From: Cladorhizidae sp. MBARI D1340-BT2
Lineage: Eukaryota > Porifera > Demospongiae > Poecilosclerida > Cladorhizidae
DNA length: 64,000 nt
Direction: 5' to 3'
NCBI GenBank assembly: GCA_028752905.1
Contig: JAQNBH010000006.1
Location: 23,422,311-23,486,310 of the forward strand
A program made the position numbers and the translations under genes. The notes beneath the pieces were generated by a model. The model saw nothing but the letters and a program-made list of their open reading frames with translations, searched no databases and was not told the origin of the DNA. Positions 34,985 through 45,953 of this stretch are shown here, one piece after another. Every line of letters begins with the position of its first letter. The first letter of the stretch is position 1.

Positions 34985-35510
34985 TTAAACGACAGAAAAC
35001 ATGTTTTGGTGAGAAATCTCCGTATTTAACGAATGAAGCTCTATTTTGCCCAATGGGGACGTTTTTGAGCGATTTCAATCGGGAAAAAAATTTCTGAAAT
35101 CGCTCATTCATGTCGAAATGGGCATTTCAACATTATATAACTGTTTCTACACTTAAACGACAGAAAATTTCTTTTGTTGAGAAATCTCCACTTTTTAACA
35201 AAAAGCTCTATTTTACTCCATTTGGGACTTTTATGAACGTTTTGAGGAAAAACCGTCTGAAATCGCTCAATCTTGTAAAAATGGGTACATTAGCTTTCTT
35301 TTCAACATTATAGAGCTATTTCTACTCTTTAAACAACAGAAAACGTCTTATGGTGATAAATCTCCACTTTTTAACCGAAAGAAGTTCTATTTGGCTCCAA
35401 TTGGGAGCGTTTTGAGGAAAAACTGTCTGGAATCCCTCATTCTTTTCAAAATGGGCTCATTAGCTTCTTTTCAACATTGGAACTGATACTACTCATTAAA
35501 CGATAGTTAC
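34985..35510. repeat. Satellite array, right part
   Basis: Three more units of the 28690-32409 satellite, continuing directly from the piggyBac target site. The array ends near 35510. Confidence 0.9.
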
Positions 35511-36400
35511 AAATGCCAAACCATCACAGAAGAAGCATGTACAGCGTAACTCTTTCTCTCCTGATGTTAGCTAGCACCTACAATGCCATGTCCTCCTAGA
35601 TGCCGCTGCATAAATCCAAGCAGGAGTGGATATTTTATAAATAGTGGAGGGATTTCAGGCTAGCCAGGTGCTTTCATTGGCTTGCAGAGACAGCAGTAAA
35701 GGTAAGGAAGAGTCTGTTTATGATGGCAATTTGTGATTGTCAGTAAGTTTTATTATTTGTTATATAAATTTTTATCACTTCCTCCGCCCACTCACATAAA
35801 GCAGAACAAGAAATAAAGTTTTATATAATAATAATATGTGGCCTTCTGCCAAGAGACATGAAAATTAATTAAAGTTGATCAAGACATGTAATCCTAGATT
35901 AAGATATACTGTAACTTACATACTATGATGGTTTCATGAAATACATGTAGGTTGGACACAGAGAGCCAAGAGACATGTAAATTAATTAAAGTTGATCAAG
36001 GCATGTAATCCTAGATCTGTAACTTACATACTATGATGATTTCATGAAGAAGGTTGGACACAGAGAGCCAAGAGACATGTTCAATTAAATTGAAGTCTGG
36101 CATCCTAGCCATAGAATACTCTAACTCACCTCCTATAAAGTAAGGACAGACAGAGATGAAGGACATGTTGAAACAAATATATTGTATGTGTATCCCTAGA
36201 GTTGGTTCACATGTATGGATGTCGCAAGGACAGTGCACTTGAGCTTAATGGAAGCCAAGTGAGCATTCTGATCTCTGTGGGTATAGTAAATATTTTACAA
36301 TCAATTCTTGGCTCAAGTATAAATGATCGCTAGTTACAGAGAAGAACGCTGACTTGCTTCCATGCTATACCTGTTAGGTGACATTAAAATCACCTTCTCA
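35510..36400 (+). repeat. Dispersed repeat R, copy 2
   Basis: Two blocks. Block X (35510-35830) has GCTAGCACCTACAATGCCA, GGGATTTCAGGCTAGC and GACAGCAGTAAAGGTAAGGA. Block Y (35840-36400) has three tandem copies of about 110 bp around GAGCCAAGAGACATG, GTTGATCAAG and CTATGATGGTTTCATGAA, then a single stretch with GGATGTCGCAAGGACAGTGC. Copy 3 at 62490-63760 has the same blocks in the order Y-X. Confidence 0.75.
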
Positions 36401-36430
36401 GTTAATCAACTTCAATTTTCATTCTCGACA

Positions 36431-36460
36431 TTTCGACTAGATGTTCTAGTCTTCATCAGG
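36431..36460 (-). ncRNA. Hammerhead-ribozyme-like core of the Penelope element
   Basis: On the minus strand the order is CTGATGA, A, stem GACTAG, loop AACAT, stem CTAGTC, GAAA. The conserved CUGAUGA and GAAA boxes thus bracket a perfect 6-bp helix II, with one unpaired A. It is followed by TGTC, compatible with a short helix III and a UC cleavage site, but helices I and III are not convincingly closed by eye. Penelope-like terminal repeats are known to carry minimal hammerheads. Confidence 0.68.
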
Positions 36461-36698
36461 AATAATGTGACACTAAGGCTCATGTGAGCCTGTTATATAC
36501 CAGTAGCTACATATCCACCACGTGGCAGTACACGCACCTAGCACGTGCAGCGGATGTAAAAAAAATTAAAAAAATTAAATAAATTAAATAAATAAACGAA
36601 AGAAAAAAATATATATAAATAAAATTAAATCAACAACAAATAAAAATGTACATACATAAATAAACAAATAAATAAAACAACAAATCCATATATAAAAT

Positions 36699-37139
<441 letters not shown>

Positions 37140-37189
37140 TAAAAAAATTATTTAAAAAATTATATAAATGTAATTATGGTGGTCGTGGC

Positions 37190-37687
37190 TTCAAGTTCAG
37201 GGTAGTTCTCCAGCAGCCAGGCAAGTCCATTCCACAGTCTCAATTGAAACACTCACACTTTGGTGCTAGGCCAATGTGCAATGCCACCTTCACTAGCAGT
37301 TCCTTCTGTCTTCTGGCCTGGTCCAAGATGGTGGCTTCCTCCCAGAAAATAGGATGTCCATTATCCCATGCACAGCAATTGCAGACTTCTCTTTATGACA
37401 ATTTCTACAGGCATCTTGATGTTCTTTCACTCAGGTCTCCAGTCTTCAGATGGTCCCCCCCCCCCTATGTAGTATTTCCCACAGCTACAAGGAATGCAGT
37501 ACACAACACGTGAGTGCATTCTAGCTGGTAAAACATCCTTCACTCTGCTCAGTTGTGTCCTCAGAGGTCTTCCTGATCTGAAGACGACTTTTATGTTAAA
37601 CTTCCTGCAGACCCTCCTGATGTCTTCACTCATCCCTGCTTTATGGATGGCTTGTTGTTGTTGAGATGGTCTACAAGTCCTGCTCAC
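37190..37687 (-). pseudogene. Penelope-like GIY-YIG endonuclease
   Basis: Reads V-V-F-R-S-G-R-P-L-R-T-Q-L-S-R-V-K-D, then V-Y-C-I-P-C-S-C-G-K-Y-Y-I-G, the GIY-YIG motif. A C-run at 37457-37464 shifts the frame. It continues as R-V-K-E-H-Q-D-A-C-R near 37415 and finishes with W-T-R-P-E-D-R-R-N-C-like sequence near 37310. The nuclease would nick target DNA for integration; the frameshift means it is not intact. Confidence 0.8.
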
Positions 37688-37696
37688 TTCACTTCT

Positions 37697-38098
37697 TCAA
37701 AATGCAGAAGGTATCATCCACGTATCTGTTGGCTTTAGTGGGGCAGTTGTGAGCGACAATTCCTCAAAGAATTCCACATAAAGGTTGTCTACTACTGCAG
37801 ATACTGGAGAGCCCATTGCTATACCCTCTTGTTGCTCGTAGTATTTTTCTTGAAATCTGATGTAGGTGGATTTCAGGCACAATTCCAACATTTCAGAAAT
37901 CCTGTCGGCCACTAGTGTAGTCTTCTCCCTCAAGCTCTCATCTTTCGTCAACATTACAAAAATTACTTCAACTGCCTCATCTATGGATGGGTCTTTGGAT
38001 GGGATCCTGTATACTGTATTGCTACTGTCAGGGAAATCAACAGGACCACTCCCTGACTTTTCAAACAATAACCCACCATAACCACAAAACACAACCAA
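37697..38098 (-). pseudogene. Penelope-like reverse transcriptase, C-terminal part
   Basis: Contains F-Q-E-K-Y-Y-E-Q-Q-E-G-I-A-M-G-S-P-V-S, the RT motif with the GSPxS loop. About 35 residues later, in the next frame near 37715, comes R-Y-V-D-D-T-F-C-I, the catalytic YVDD. The frame change between them, and the missing fingers domain, mark it as a truncated, dead copy. Confidence 0.82.
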
Positions 38099-38103
38099 CA
38101 GCT

Positions 38104-39261
38104 AATGGATGACTACACCACCACAATCCCAAGGAGGCATTGTGATAACTGTTCTAGAGCAATATGCATATCAGGTGACTGTTAAGAAATACCTGTATTG
38201 TAAGGCACCAGAGTGGGACTCTGGAGTTTTGTCTGATAGTTGTAAGTATATCAAGGTGTATGCTTACTTCCCTGACAGGGACAAAGAGATAGAGTGAGTC
38301 AACCTGAGGGGTGACATTGGAGTAAGGTCCTAAGTAGAGAGGACTGAGACTTGGGTCACAGAGATCAGTGGTCTAGGTAAGGTTGATTGATGGAGTAGGC
38401 AATGCCTGGAATACCTAGGCATCGCGGTGTATTCACCCAGAGGTAGCTAACCGCTCGGGCTACAGCAGTACCATTTTCTTATTGAGGAAGAAAGGTTTTA
38501 GATAAGGGTGAAATTTCCCCGACAGTGGCGGCAGCGGTGGGATCTCTTGTAAAAAGGAAATTCTGGACCAGCCAGTAGCTAGCGAAGAGGAGTTGCTTAG
38601 CTAGCTGGAGACACCCAGGGCATGGCCTTGTGGTTTGAAAACCGACCCTTCAGTAGCCAGGAAGAGGTTTTGTAGTTTGTATTGATTTAATTTTTTTCCT
38701 CTCTTCCCAATCACCCTGACTTGACATGTCGGAGGAGAAGGAGAGAAGGATGCTCCAAGAATCCCGTCGAGGTCATGGGAGCACCCCAGTGGCCAACTTT
38801 CCTATCGATCCCATGGACAGACTCCTCCAGCAGTGGATCTAAATCGACCAGACTCGGTCAGATCGAGAGGCACAGAAATGGGAGGAGGCCCAGGCTAAAC
38901 AGGAAGAGAGAGAGACTCGAGAAGCCCAGGCTAGGCAGGAGGAGAGAGAGGCTCTGCAGCAGCAGAGGTTCCTGCAGATGTTGGCCAGACCTCTCCCTAC
39001 TGCACCTCGACCCCCTCCGCTGCCTTAGCTATCCATCCCTTAGTTTACTGAAGGGACGGATGGTATGGGGACCAACCTGGAGGCATTTGAGGCTACGGCT
39101 GAGGCTGGCTAATGGCCACGTAATCAGTGGGCCATCATCTTACGCAGCTCCCTCTCCGGTGAAGGTCTCACTGCTGTCACCTCCATGCCTGCAGATCAGC
39201 AGAAAGACTACCCAAAAGTAAGAACTGAGATCTTACATGAATAGCACATCTCCTGTGAGAC
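38104..39261 (+). mobile_element. gypsy remnant 2: LTR end, primer site and gag start
   Basis: An LTR-like stretch ends ...CCCCGACA at 38524. One base later a tRNA-Leu-type primer site (TGGCGGCAGCGGTGGGAT, 38526-38543) begins. Gag opens at Met 38725 (M-S-E-E-K-E-R-R-M) with the same charged N-terminus and capsid start as the 18 kb element (N-L-E-A-F-E-A-T-A-E-A-G). Stops interrupt it. It ends at 39261, cut by a minisatellite; no pol is seen. Confidence 0.8.
38725..39261 (+). pseudogene. gag: gypsy gag fragment
   Basis: About 175 codons related to the gag at 18705-19250: N-terminal charged helix, Pro-rich linker, then L-R-S-S-L-S-G-E-G-L-T-A-V-T-S-M (compare L-R-G-S-L-S-G-V-G-L-T-A-V-A in the intact element). 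In-frame stops near 38840, 39027, 39109 and 39241. Confidence 0.75.
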
Positions 39262-39920
39262 CTACGGTGTTATTTGATATATTGTTACATATTATTATTG
39301 TTATTTGGCATATTGTTACATGTTATTATTGTTATTTGATATATTGTTACATGTTATTATTGTTATTTGGCATATTGTTACATTTTATTATTGTTATTTG
39401 GAAAATTGTTATAATAATTATTGTTACATGTTATTATTGTTATTTGGCATATTGTTACATGTTATTATTGTTATTTGGCAAATTGTTACATGTAATTATT
39501 GTTGTTTGGTATATTGTTACATGTTATTATTGTTATTTGGCATATTGTTACATGTTATTATTGTTATTTGGCATATTGTTAAATGTTATTATTGTTATTT
39601 GGTATAATTATTGTTACTGTAATTGAGTATACTGTTACATGTTATTATTGTTATTTAGTATATTGTTACATGTTATTATTGTTGTTAGGTATATTGTTAA
39701 ATGTAATTATTGTTATTTGGTATATTGTTACATGTTATTATTGTTATTTTGGCGTATATTGTTGCATGTTATTATTGTTATTTGGCATATTGTTACATGT
39801 TATTACTGTTATTTGGCATATTGTTTATATTTTTATTTGGTATATTGTTACATGTTATTAATGTTATTTGGCATATTGTTATTGTTATTTGACATAATTG
39901 TTACATGTTATATTTGTTGC
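39262..39920. repeat. Minisatellite of about 33 bp
   Basis: About 20 copies of a unit built from TATTGTTACATGTTATTATT and GTTATTTGGCA. The hydrophobic plus-strand frames here (C-Y-M-L-L-L-L-F-G-I-L) come from the repeat and look like membrane segments only by chance. Confidence 0.95.
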
Positions 39921-39929
39921 TATATCCAC

Positions 39930-41470
39930 CCAGTCAATTCATCACAGAAAACTGCAAAGTTGGTACTTGCATTGTAGATGGTGCCGACTATGATCATAAG
40001 CTAACTGAAAATAAAATTTAATTTCACGACATTAGTGAGAAAAATGGGTTATCAATACACAACTTTTCATGACATATTTCTCTGCATGTCTTCATATTGA
40101 TGTAAAAAAATAACAGATGTTCTAAACCAGCTAGACATATAGATTGTTAGGCTTCTTATGTCAAAGGCATAACATAATTTCTTTATTTGTTCCAAGAGGT
40201 TTTGTTAAGAATGCCTAAAATCCCATAAACACCCAAACAGTATTCCAAAGTAAGTAACACATACCAGGAATTTCATATGCTTGCTGATCAGAAAAGGATT
40301 GAACCTGTAGTATTAACAAAAAATCACATTAAAATAAGCAAGCAAAGAGTATTAGCTCACATGTGTGGATGGAAGACCTTCTGATAGGTCAAATTTTGGA
40401 ACAGCACTTGTAGGAAATCCTGGATAAAATATATGTTTAATCAGAGAATGCATTCATACTGCATAGTGGTAGCTGCTATGCTAATACAATCAATGTTTGG
40501 TGCCATACTAGAGTGGTGTACTTTTAAAACCCACTTTTCACATTTTCTGTGATAATTTAAAACCATATATTTTTTAGAGCACATGTTAAAATTGTAATAG
40601 TCACCCTACTTTCTTGACTTACATCTTTGAACTAAGCTGATGAAAATAGGATATGAATAGATACATTATTTCATATTGCATTTCAATTGATATTATTATA
40701 ATTCATTTTGAAATTATAGAACTTCAAGACCTCTTTTCAACTAGTAGCTGGGCCTTCACATTTCTAATCATAGCATCTTTACTAATTAAAAAGTGGATCC
40801 CTTTATCTTGATAACACAAGGTTAAAAATAACCCTTGTGTTTCTTGTAATTTGATGTGGACACTTTCATTGTGTGGGCCAATTTTTGTAAAACTATCCAC
40901 ATAAAAATTTACACATACCAGTATTATCTCTGGCTTGTTTATCAGAGAAGGATAGAGTCTGTAAAATAAAACATTCATTAAATCTAGCAAACACAACCAT
41001 AGAAGATTGGCACACCTGTGTGGATCTTTTAATTGGATGACCAGATGTCTCAATTTTTGTACCAGCACTTGTAGGCAATCGAGGGTCTAAAGTTCAGTAA
41101 TCTAAATATAAATCAAGAATGCATTCATACTATATATGTAGGGATAATAAATCTGACCTGTATTATAGTAAATTGTAGTGCATTACTAAGAACAAGTGGA
41201 CATAACGTCATAATTACATGACCTTAAATGGAGGTGATAGCATTCCATTTTTCACCTAGATATATGGAAATACAACATCTGTCCAGAGCTATTAAACTTT
41301 ACACCAAATCACTAATACACAATGAACATAATCTGACACCATCTTATAGTACATATTTCTCGGCACTTCATCATCAGATTGTTGAAAAAAATTATACAAG
41401 TTCTAAAATACTAGAGCGCTAGAACTGTAGGCAGCATGGGTTAGAATGAGGGCTAGTGGCTCCTTTTGAT
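39930..41470. repeat. Tandem segmental duplication, first copy
   Basis: Matches 44180-45740 at an offset of about 4.24 kb with moderate divergence. Shared landmarks are TTTCTTTATTTGTTCC, CAATCAATGTTTGGTGCCAT with CTAGAGTGGTGTA, the exon pairs, and CAATGAACATAATCTGA-type sequence. Confidence 0.8.
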
Positions 41471-44400
41471 AAAAAAAATCGATTTATTTTGCATAATTCT
41501 TTTGCATAATTCATATGGTAAAAACAAAAATCCATAGCAGTGTTCCACAGTAACTTACACATACCAGGATATTCATCAGTTTACTCAACAGAAAAAGGTT
41601 AAAGCTGAAGAAGAGAACAATCATTATTATAATAAACAACCTCATACAATAATAGTCACTTGTGCGGGTGTCTTGAGTGGAAGCCCTCCTCCTCATGTCC
41701 TTCCTTTTTGTATAGTACTTGTAGGCAATCCAGGAACTAAATTTTATATAATCACAGTTTACAACAGAATGTACTTGTCATAGCAGAACAGCTGCAAATT
41801 TTGTTTGCAAAATATTTGGCATATTTTATTTGAGTTTGATGTGCTTTTGTTTTTACTGAATGGATGATTGAGGCTGTGATAAATGTTCTTGTGTTCGGAA
41901 GGTGTCTACATACATGGAAAAGTTGTGGGACTGATCCATATAGCTAACTGTAATCAAAAGACAAAATCTCCACATGTTGCTCTTCCTCATACTAAAAGCA
42001 AATGCTGGTTGAGTTTCTCATCATTGGAGTAGAAATGACCATCATCTTCACTATCCATTGTTAGAGAGTGAGCTTACTTTAGAATTTCAGGTTTAAAGTT
42101 CCGGAGGAGTTCATAATTCCATGTATTGAGCGAATTGAATATGTATGGAACTCACCCAGATGCATCTTATAATGATGTGGAGGAAGATTAGTTTGACTCA
42201 TTCACGAGCTGGAGGCATTTACACCTCCTACATGCAAGGGCAGTTTCTGACAGCTCTAATAAATTTTAATTCTATAGCTGAAACTCAAATAAAGCATATC
42301 AAACTCTAATAGAGCACAAACAATTATAGCAGTCGATGCATTGCAACCGAGCAGGAATAGAATATGAGTCAAGCAATTCAAGCATAGAATGGTGCTGGTT
42401 GCAAGCATGCAACATGTAGGTGCCAATTGAGCTCAGTTTAGCTAAATATTGCACACATAAACAAGTCAATTATAGTGTTGATGTTCCTTACCAATTTCAG
42501 TTCTTTACCAATTTCAGTTTGTTATAGATGGACCTAAAAATATATTTTTTAAATGAATCCAGATTTTAATTCGTTAATTTTTTATATCTGCTAGGATGGG
42601 TGTGTCCGTTTCATCCACTAGATACAGCAAGCATCCACCTCTCAGCTTTTTAATGTGAATATCTAATTACCCATGGGTTAATCCTGTTGTTTTAGTATGT
42701 GGTAAACAACCAGCGACATTTTATATTAGTGATCTGTTTTGGTTATCAAAGGTAATTCAATTCTCTGTCTTCACCATACTCCCTCTAGATTTCTTCGAAC
42801 TATGCGTGTCTACCAAGATCTGTTGTGGAGAAGTACATTCAATTATGTAGTGTGATTAACCTTCAGAAGCCACAAACCAACAGTGCCCCACTTAAACCTA
42901 TCATTTCTTCTGGGTTTATGACTCGAGGACAGGTAATATTATTAGTACCAAATATGTTGGTATTTAGCATCGTCTTATTATAAGGATTGAGTTTGAAAGT
43001 TAAAACAATCACTGTAAAATTAAGCAAGCAAACAATACGATAGATTATTGGCTCACATGTCTGGATGGTTGTGATGGAAGACCTGATGTCCTAAGTTTTG
43101 GACAACCACTTATAGGCAATCCAGGATCTAAAGTTTGAGTATATATCAAGAATGTATTCATACTATGTAAGGACAATAAATCAGAGCTTATCCTTGGTGG
43201 CACAATAATCAACAAAGTACAGTGCATTTATAAAGAATAAGTGGAAAAACATGACTTTGAAAGGAGATGAATGTCTTCCAACTTTCACCTACCTCCATTG
43301 TAACACACTCTCTGCCCAGAGCTGTTTTAACTTTACACCAATACACAATGAACACAAGCTGACTACATCTTATACACTATATTTATCGGAACTTCATCAG
43401 AATGTTGAAAAAAATTATACAAGTTCTAAAATGCTACAGCTGTAGAGCAGTAGGAGGCTAGAGCATGTAGCTGCTGATTCAGCTCTCAGATTAGCTCCAC
43501 ACATACAATTCAATTATTGTGTTTATGTTCTTTACCAATTTTAGTTTGTTATGGATAGACTTAAAATAAATTTCATGGATTTTTTTTAATGTCCACCAGG
43601 CACTACCATAGTGAAGTATCATGGTAAGCTGGAATTCCTTTTTGAACTAAAGATGGAAGAAACTACAATCAGGATGCTAAGAAACTGCTTAAATAAGTTA
43701 GAGCTAAGACATGATTTTTTTAATATCAACCTCCATTGAATATAGAGAGTACCAGTGCAATACCTGACTATAAAAATACATACCTACCCTAAGGGAAATA
43801 AAGGGAGTCGAACTACTCACTCGCCTTGAACATCTAAGGTGGGTGCTTGAATTATGAAATTTGAATGTTGATTGTAAAATGCACACCCTGTGTTACCATT
43901 GCAATGAAGATAGAAGTTAGTTAGCTCTAGGTGAGGATTTGCTGGTTGTGTTTTACCATTGCAATAAAGTTAGAGGTTAGTTAGCCCTAGGTGAGGATTT
44001 GCTGGTTGTTTCAATGTCTAGCTGGTGCCTCTACTTTAGCTAAGGCGTTATTGATCCCCTCATTGATTAAAACTATCAAGTAGTCGACTTCAGGTTCAAC
44101 AAAGTCTACCAATGGATTTTTATTGCTAACTTTCCTTATATCTTTGCTATCTGTCACATTACTATGATGCACTGGGCGGTCGCTACAAGCATCCAGTCAT
44201 CAGAGAAAATTGCATAGTGGATACTTGTAATGTGGAAGGTGCTGACTATGTTCCTATGCAAACTGAAGTGCAAATTTAATGTTTGTGACATGATCTGAGA
44301 AAAATAGGTTATCAATAGACACATTCTTTCATATGACATTTTTCTCAGTATGTATTCATATTGATGTAAATCTCACAGATGTTCTAATCAAGCTATCCTA

Positions 44401-45321
44401 TACAATATTAGGGTTCTTATGACAATGAGATTACAAAATTTCTTTATTTGTTCCGAGAGAATTTTGTCATAAACACCTCATCTAAACAGTATTCCAAACA
44501 AACCAGGAATTTCATAGGCTTGCTCACCAGTCAAGGATAGAGCCTGTAGGATTAACAAAGCAACACATTAAAATAAGCAAGAAAACAATATAATAGAGTA
44601 TTGGCTCACAAGTATGGCTGGAAGACCATCTCCTGACAGGCCAAAAGTAGGAACATCATTTGTAGGCAATCCTGGATAAAAAATGGGACATTTTAGAATG
44701 CGTTTATACTGTGTGCATACTAAGATAATACAATCAATGTTTGGTGCCATACTAGAGTGGTGTAGTTTTAGGACCTACTTTTCCCATTGTGTTTTAAAAG
44801 AATGCTTGCCCATGTTTTTGTAGAGCATATGTAAAAATTGTCAGAGTAATCCTACTTTCTTGACTGACATCTTTGAACATGAGCTGAGAAAAATAGGATA
44901 TGAACACAATATTTCATGTTGCATTTCCTTTGGCATATATTTCATCTTGAAATTATAGAACTTCTAAATTAATTCCCTTTATCTTGGATAACCTGAGGAA
45001 AAATATAACCTTCGTGCTTCTTAATCCTTCGTGCTTGTTGATTAATTTAATGAAAGCACGTTTATTGTTGTATGGATCAATTTGTGTAAAAATTATCCAC
45101 ATGGAAAAATAAACAGATTGAATAAATTCAGTATTCCAAAGTAAGTTACACCTACCGAGATTTTCACTGGCTTGCTCATCAGGGAAGGATGGAGTCTAAA
45201 AAATAAAACATTCATTAAATCAAGAAAATACAACAATAGAGTATACACCTGTATGGATCTTTTGAATGGAAGACCTCTAATGTCCCAATATTTCTACCAG
45301 CACTTGTAGGCAATCCAGGGT
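40265..45321 (-). CDS. Micro-exon repeat gene candidate, function unknown
   Basis: Minus strand, alternating exons b and a. Exon a is exactly 40 nt in five copies: 45156-45195, 44504-44543, 41565-41604, 40919-40958, 40265-40304. Exon b: 45249-45321 (73 nt), 44610-44671 (62), 43057-43127 (71), 41660-41736 (77), 41016-41086 (71), 40361-40419 (59). All have AG acceptors and GT donors, and b-to-a introns are about 50-70 bp. Exon a enters in phase 0 and leaves in phase 1; exon b does the reverse in all but the 73-nt copy, so a pair keeps frame. Exon a encodes L-S-F-S-D-x-Q-A-x-E-x-P; exon b encodes P-G-L-P-T-S-A-x-x-K-x-x-T-S-G-L-P-S. The 41.6 kb pair has stops in both exons, and the 43.1 kb pair has lost exon a. 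I recognise no family. No start, stop or promoter was found. Confidence 0.5.
42598..42982 (+). repeat. Stray 385-bp fragment of Ginger I
   Basis: Third copy of a segment also found at 50050-50435 (same strand) and at 4150-4540 (reverse). It includes the P-R-S-V-V-E-K-Y-I-Q-L-C-S-V zinc-finger exon and the GGACAGGTAATATTATTAGT donor region. It has no element ends and stops at CGTCTTATTA. It sits where exon a should follow the 43.1 kb exon b, and only the first few bases of that exon remain. Confidence 0.85.
43893..44010. repeat. Two tandem copies of about 60 bp
   Basis: Each copy runs from TTACCATTGCAAT through TAGTTAGC and CTAGGTGAGGATTTGCTGGT. Confidence 0.9.
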
Positions 45322-45740
45322 CTAAAGTTACAGTAATCAAAATATAAATCAAGAATGCATTCATACTATATATGTAGGGATAATAAATCACAGCTGTATC
45401 GTGATCCTCTAAATAATAAATTGCGTGCATATATAAAGAACAGGTGGACAAACTGTCAGAATTACATGATATTAAAAGAAGTCAATGATTTCCATTTTTC
45501 ACCACATACAACCTAAATACATTATCAGTCTCCAGAGCTCCAAGTTTCTGTTTAACTTGACACTGATACACAATGAACATTAGCTGAGAAAAATGAGAGA
45601 TAAAAAACACATCTCATGGTATATATATATTTCTTGGCAATTCTTCATCTGATGTTTGTCAAAAGTTATAGAAGTTCTAAAACTGCTAGGGCGTTAGAGT
45701 AGTAGGCATCTAGGGCTAGAGGCTCCTATTGATGACAAGT
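44180..45740. repeat. Tandem segmental duplication, second copy
   Basis: Second copy of 39930-41470. Only its right-hand part (from 45038) is also within the inverted block D1. Confidence 0.8.
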
Positions 45741-45953
45741 ACAAACTTTGGCTTTCTATTTCAAAAAGGTTGTGATAAATAACTGAATACAGAAAAAATA
45801 TGGTGATCTTGGTGGTCTTGGCTTCAGTTCAGGTTCTCTAGAGTGGCTCCCCAGCAGCCAGGGAAGTCCATTCCGATTCAACTGCTAACATTCTGGTGCC
45901 AGGCAGCGCAATGAAAAGTACAAGTAGTCGGAGATTCTGTGTTTGTGTTTTAA

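Noticed and set aside
28690..35510. CRISPR array
   Set aside because: Units are long, diverged and contiguous, with no unique spacers and no cas genes, in eukaryotic DNA.
37190..38098. LINE-type retrotransposon
   Set aside because: The GIY-YIG nuclease after RT, without an AP-type endonuclease, together with the ribozyme-like terminus, is the Penelope arrangement.
39237..39977. Multi-pass membrane proteins (C-Y-M-L-L-L-L-F-G)
   Set aside because: Translation of a 33-bp minisatellite in several overlapping frames, with no start context or homologue.
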